Shown here piece by piece: positions 61,040-64,000 of a DNA stretch of 64,000 nt. This DNA comes from Aurantimonadaceae bacterium (GTDB lineage: Bacteria > Pseudomonadota > Alphaproteobacteria > Rhizobiales > Rhizobiaceae): contig CANJKV010000003.1 of assembly GCA_947474855.1 (NCBI GenBank), forward strand, positions 1-64,000. Reading direction: 5' to 3'. The position numbers and the translations under genes are program-made. The notes under the pieces are model-generated. The model was not told the origin of the DNA. It saw nothing but the letters and a program-made list of their open reading frames with translations, and did no database searches. Each line of letters starts with the position of its first letter. Positions within the stretch are counted from its first letter, which is position 1.

Positions 61040-61692
61040 GCCGGCCGCCGCTATACCTGCTCGACACCAACGTCGTCTCCGAGTTGGGCAAGCCCCGTCC
61101 CGACCCGCTGGTGCTCGCCTGGATCGAGTCCGCGCCGGCGGGCTCGCTCGCCATCTCCTGGAATACCGTCTTCGAGCTCCAGTTCGGCGTCGAGATGGCC
61201 CGCCTCGCCAAGTCGCCCCGCGCGGAGGCTTACGAACGCGCCCTCGTCGACCTCCTCGCGGACACCCGGTTCCGGATCCTCTGCCCCACCCCCCAGGCGG
61301 CCCGCATGAGGGCCCGCATGCACGCGGCGCCCGACCTTTGGGCACTTGTCGCGGGACCGGCCTCCCCGAAGCGCTCGCCGCGAGGCGAGGACATCGCCAT
61401 CGCCGCCACCGCCATCTCGGCCGGTGCCGTTGTCGCGACCCGCAACGTCCGCGACTTCGTGGCCATCGCGCGGCTCTTCGACCTGCCGGGCGTCCTCGAT
61501 CCGGCGAGCGGCGAGTGGGCGGTCGGGCACGCGCCGGGCGGCTCCGACTCCCTGCCGGTCGCCGCCCGGACCGCTCGCCGGCGCTCGCGCCTCGGCAAGG
61601 GCGACCCTCGGGCGGCGGGCTGTTTCCGTCCGGGTGCCGGGCAGGCCTGGAGGCGGCCGGACGGGATACCGCGCTTTTCGGTCGGCGCCTGA
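61036..61692 (+). CDS. PIN-domain protein (VapC/FitB type) with extension
   Basis: A 218-residue protein. LYLLDTNVVSELGK supplies the first acidic residue (Asp10) and Glu16, and NTVFELQFGVEMARL, SPRGEDIAIAATAISAGAVV and TRNVRDF supply the rest of the PIN active site. PIN proteins are single-strand RNA or DNA nucleases. About 75 residues after the PIN core are Pro/Gly/Arg-rich. It starts with GTG overlapping the previous stop. No VapB-like antitoxin is present, so the upstream TnsA-like protein is the only candidate partner. Confidence 0.75.
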   Translation: MSRPPLYLLDTNVVSELGKPRPDPLVLAWIESAPAGSLAISWNTVFELQFGVEMARLAKSPRAEAYERALVDLLADTRFRILCPTPQAARMRARMHAAPDLWALVAGPASPKRSPRGEDIAIAATAISAGAVVATRNVRDFVAIARLFDLPGVLDPASGEWAVGHAPGGSDSLPVAARTARRRSRLGKGDPRAAGCFRPGAGQAWRRPDGIPRFSVGA

Positions 61693-62277
61693 AGGATCCG
61701 GCAACCATCCGGCTGGAATTTGGCACCCTTGAAACGTCCTCGAGCGGACGAAGGTCAGGGATCCGTAAAATTGCTTCCCCCAGGGCAACCGTGCCGCAAG
61801 ATTTCGCCGGCACAAGCGCAATTCCTGGCAAGGTGCTGCCGCAATCGATCGGATCGATCGGTTTCGGAGGCTCCGGAGGGATCGGAAACGGTCGCCTCCC
61901 CGGGTCCGCGGTCGGCTCCGGCCACGCGGGAACATCGGGCGGAAGGCATGGTGCCCCGCCCCCTCGGACAGCCCGGCGGGCGTCCCAGGACAAGGGAGGC
62001 AGACCACATGACGCATCGTTCCGGCTCCGCCTCCCCGACGCTCCCCTCTCCCCTTCAGGACCGCCCGGTCCGCTTCCCCCTGTCGTCCATATCGGCCTGA
62101 GGCCGGGCTGACGCCCGCCTCCGGCACGACACGCCCCGCCTAGTGGTTCCGGATCTGCCGATCCGGAACCGTACGGATCCACGGCACGGACGCATGACGC
62201 AAGACGACGTTCACCCCCATGCACCTCGGTGCCGGCGGGCGATGTCGGGAAGCCTCCAACAGGGACAGGGGGAGACC
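61693..62277. other. intergenic region with tandem and inverted repeats
   Basis: 585 bases. ATCGATCGG is repeated in tandem at 61844-61861, and a perfect 11-bp inverted repeat is at 62145-62170. Large frames on both strands have no domain signs. Confidence 0.4.
62145..62170. promoter_or_regulatory. palindrome before the 62278 gene
   Basis: GGTTCCGGATC and GATCCGGAACC (62145-62155 and 62160-62170) are perfectly complementary with a TGCC centre. It is 107 bases before ATG 62278 and may be an operator or hairpin. Confidence 0.45.
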
Positions 62278-62757
62278 ATGATCGATTTCATCCAAGGCAT
62301 CGACGTCGACGACGCGATCGAGCTGAACGGCGGCAGGCACGTCGTCCTGCGCCGCCTCGACGACGCGCTCGTTGTCCGCGGCGAGGACGGCGCGGAGCGG
62401 ACGCTGAGCTTTGCCGCCCTCGAGCGCAACGAGGATGGCACTCCCGCGCAACTGGTCGTGTACCCGTTCCGCGACAGGGAAGCCGAAGAGGCCCTCTGGA
62501 AGGCCATCCTGGACACCTTCCGCGAACTCGAGTCCACGGGTTGCGCCAATCGTTCCGATGCCTCGATCGCAAGGACGATCCCCCGCTTGATGGACGCGCA
62601 GCTCCAGGCGGCTCGCCGGATGCGCGCCGAGGGCGGCAGGACCAGGAAGATCAGGTTCATCGCGATCTCCACCAACGAGCTGCTGAATCGCTTGGCCGCG
62701 CGCGAGCGCCGCCCGTTCCTCATCGCCATCCCCGGCGGGCGGGACGACAGCGCCTAA
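62278..62757 (+). CDS. hypothetical protein, N-terminal module A
   Basis: A 159-residue protein. The first 55 residues read as a small beta domain (FIQGIDVDDAIELNGGRHVV, RRLDDALVVRGEDGAERTLS, FAALERN). The rest is helical (YPFRDREAEEALWKAILDTF). The beta module has the same outline as the starts of the next two genes and recalls the N-terminal part of TnsB-like transposases. GGGGGAG precedes the ATG. Confidence 0.68.
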   Translation: MIDFIQGIDVDDAIELNGGRHVVLRRLDDALVVRGEDGAERTLSFAALERNEDGTPAQLVVYPFRDREAEEALWKAILDTFRELESTGCANRSDASIARTIPRLMDAQLQAARRMRAEGGRTRKIRFIAISTNELLNRLAARERRPFLIAIPGGRDDSA

Positions 62758-62947
62758 CCGCACGGAAGCGGCTCCTGCCTTCAGCCCACCCAACCAGCGT
62801 TCGCCTTCGGCACGGTCGGATCCAGCGGCCGTGAAGGGTACGGCTGCGGCTCGAGCCGGCCTCATCGGCCTCGCGGCGCATCGCTCCCCCCACCGACACC
62901 TACCGCATCAAACGGACAACGACGTCCACACGCACAAGGAGATCGAC

Positions 62948-63682
62948 ATGTTCGACATCAAGCAGGGCCGCATCTACGGCATCGACGGCGACGACTACCG
63001 CCTGGACGGAAAGACGGGCGACGGCTTCCTCATGCGGAGCGTCGACTGCCCCGGCGTGACCCAGCACTTCACCGAGGCGGAACTCGCCGAGATCATGGAA
63101 CGGGGCATGCTCTCGGTCAGGATGGCGCCCGTCCTCGACCGCAAGGATGGAACCGTCGGCAGCGTCTGCGAGGGGACCGCGCGGCGGCGTCTCTGCCGAG
63201 CCTTCCTGGCTCTCCGGGACGCCGGGGAGGCGAGCCTGTCCGAGCGCTCCATGGAGGACGCGATCGCGACGATCATCGGGGGTGACACCTACCTCGCCGG
63301 GCGTTTCGAGGGTGCGATGCGCGGGCACGGACCCGGAACGGGACGCATCCGGGTGACGCCCGCCAAGCTCCGTCGCTGGCTGCGCCGCTACGCGGACGGG
63401 CAGCCGACGCGGCCTGTCCGGTCGCCGGCTCTCGTCACGGGAGGCGAACGGAATGCGGCTTGGGAGGCCCTTGCCTCCCGGGCGGCGGATATCGGGCGCT
63501 CGCCGGACCATATCCATCCCTCGCTGCTGAGCCTGGCGCGCCGCCACGGGACCGAACGCGCCCTTCGCGTGTGGTCCATGTGCGTCTCGCCCGACGCCCG
63601 GCTCGACGGCGTCGGCATCGGCGGGGCCGGGCGCACGGAAGCCGGGCGCATCGGCGGCCACCCCGCGGACGAGGTGGCCTGA
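62948..63682 (+). CDS. hypothetical protein, N-terminal module B
   Basis: A 244-residue protein. Residues 1-60 have the module outline (FDIKQGRIYGIDGDDYRLDG, FLMRSVDCPGVTQHFTEAEL); a central helical region follows (SERSMEDAIATIIGGDTYLA), then a basic helical segment (RVTPAKLRRWLRRYADGQPT) that could be a DNA-binding helix. The order beta module then helices is like the first part of a Mu/TnsB transposase. No catalytic domain is present. Confidence 0.68.
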   Translation: MFDIKQGRIYGIDGDDYRLDGKTGDGFLMRSVDCPGVTQHFTEAELAEIMERGMLSVRMAPVLDRKDGTVGSVCEGTARRRLCRAFLALRDAGEASLSERSMEDAIATIIGGDTYLAGRFEGAMRGHGPGTGRIRVTPAKLRRWLRRYADGQPTRPVRSPALVTGGERNAAWEALASRAADIGRSPDHIHPSLLSLARRHGTERALRVWSMCVSPDARLDGVGIGGAGRTEAGRIGGHPADEVA

Positions 63683-63768
63683 AGATGCCCACGGCGAGCG
63701 AGTTCCGCCCCGACGTGACGCATGCCGAACGGGGCCGTTTTCGAAACCACAAAGAAGGAGGGAAGCAC

Positions 63769-64000
63769 ATGAAGCGGTTGCGCATCGCGATCGACGACCT
63801 CGTGGGCATGGCAGGTGCCGAGCACCGCGTCGCGCGGCAGCTGCCCGAGGGTTTGCTGTTGCGCGACGTTGAGGACCCCGCGCGTCTGACGTTCCTGGCC
63901 TCGGCGGACGTCGAGCGGGCCTGGCGCGAGGGAGCGCTCGTCGTCCGCCCGGCCGCCGCGGCTCCCGGCAGCCGTCAGGAGGAACGGGCACGTTTCCGCC
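63769..64000 (+). CDS. 5' part of a gene with N-terminal module C, truncated by the window edge
   Basis: 77 residues are visible. AAGGAGG is well placed before ATG 63769. RLRIAIDDLVGMAGAEHRVA, LPEGLLLRDVEDPARLTFLA and VERAWREGALVVR form the same small domain as in the two genes upstream. This position, after a TnsA-like gene, is where a TnsB/MuA-type transposase might be expected. The remainder lies outside the window, so the call is inference. Confidence 0.6.
   Translation, partial: MKRLRIAIDDLVGMAGAEHRVARQLPEGLLLRDVEDPARLTFLASADVERAWREGALVVRPAAAAPGSRQEERARFR

Noticed and set aside
59873-62224. A very long minus-strand frame opposite the TnsA-like and PIN genes
   Set aside because: It is Arg/Pro/Gly-rich, has no domain, and covers two genes with normal start sites and overlap on the other strand.

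Overview
The window is high-GC DNA from an alphaproteobacterium, most likely of the order Hyphomicrobiales and plausibly Methylobacterium-like. This is inferred from gene families, not from a search. The signs are HWE-type histidine kinases, an FnrL/FnrN-type Fnr, a class III truncated hemoglobin with NsrR, an EcfG-type (GGAAC-N16-CGTT) promoter, DUF1127 and BON/YciE stress genes, and many GAF, PAS, GGDEF/EAL and receiver proteins. Broken genes, insertion-sequence remnants, toxin-antitoxin pairs and dispersed repeats suggest an accessory chromosomal region or a large plasmid. I found no rRNA or convincing tRNA gene and no CRISPR array.

Layout. 0-2 kb: small genes and a MarR regulator. 2-14.6 kb: a low-oxygen/nitric-oxide block made of an HWE kinase, a hemerythrin-like protein, an Fnr regulator with its own [4Fe-4S] cysteines, a Kef-type antiporter, two universal stress proteins, a doubly frameshifted MarR gene, a DUF2249 protein, truncated hemoglobin, NsrR, HemN and CcmE. 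Fnr-type boxes precede the hemerythrin-like and stress-protein genes, with weaker ones near hemN and the ccmE unit. NsrR-type dyads lie between the hemoglobin gene and nsrR. 14.8-25.2 kb: signalling genes, comprising an HWE kinase, a receiver, a GAF/PAS hybrid kinase, a GAF-EAL protein, and a molybdopterin-fold protein paired with a GGDEF-EAL protein. 25-31.5 kb: an eroded stretch with an RDD gene broken by a frameshift, an XRE regulator, an intact IS5/IS427-type element, DUF1127 and a homocysteine methyltransferase-like gene. 32-39 kb: a DUF6634-like protein with an FtsH-like AAA/M41 protease, a truncated DUF992 gene, ParDE, an IS1595 remnant, a NUDIX gene with an in-frame stop, BON and YciE stress genes.

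39-51.8 kb is the most unusual stretch. A 642-bp non-coding element with terminal inverted repeats and target duplications is followed by a 1202-residue protein with a degenerate P-loop ATPase look. Divergent to that gene is a compact operon encoding a four-helix membrane protein with a long coiled coil, a helical cytoplasmic protein, two exported proteins, two unknown proteins and a VirD4/TraG-like ATPase. The shared intergenic region carries two GTAC-N5-GTAC sites. No other conjugation gene is visible, so this may be an undescribed membrane-associated system. A DprA-like gene flanked by inverted copies of an 80-nt structured repeat follows it.

52-64 kb: an XRE regulator, small proteins, two receivers, a PAS and a GAF protein, a two-gene unit of toxin-antitoxin size, a MarR regulator, and then a TnsA-like protein overlapping a PIN-domain gene. 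Three further genes follow whose starts look related to one another and may be N-terminal modules of a heteromeric (Tn7/Mu-like) transposition system running off the window. A conserved block with a 27-nt identical core lies at 52.6 kb and at 60.0 kb in the same orientation.
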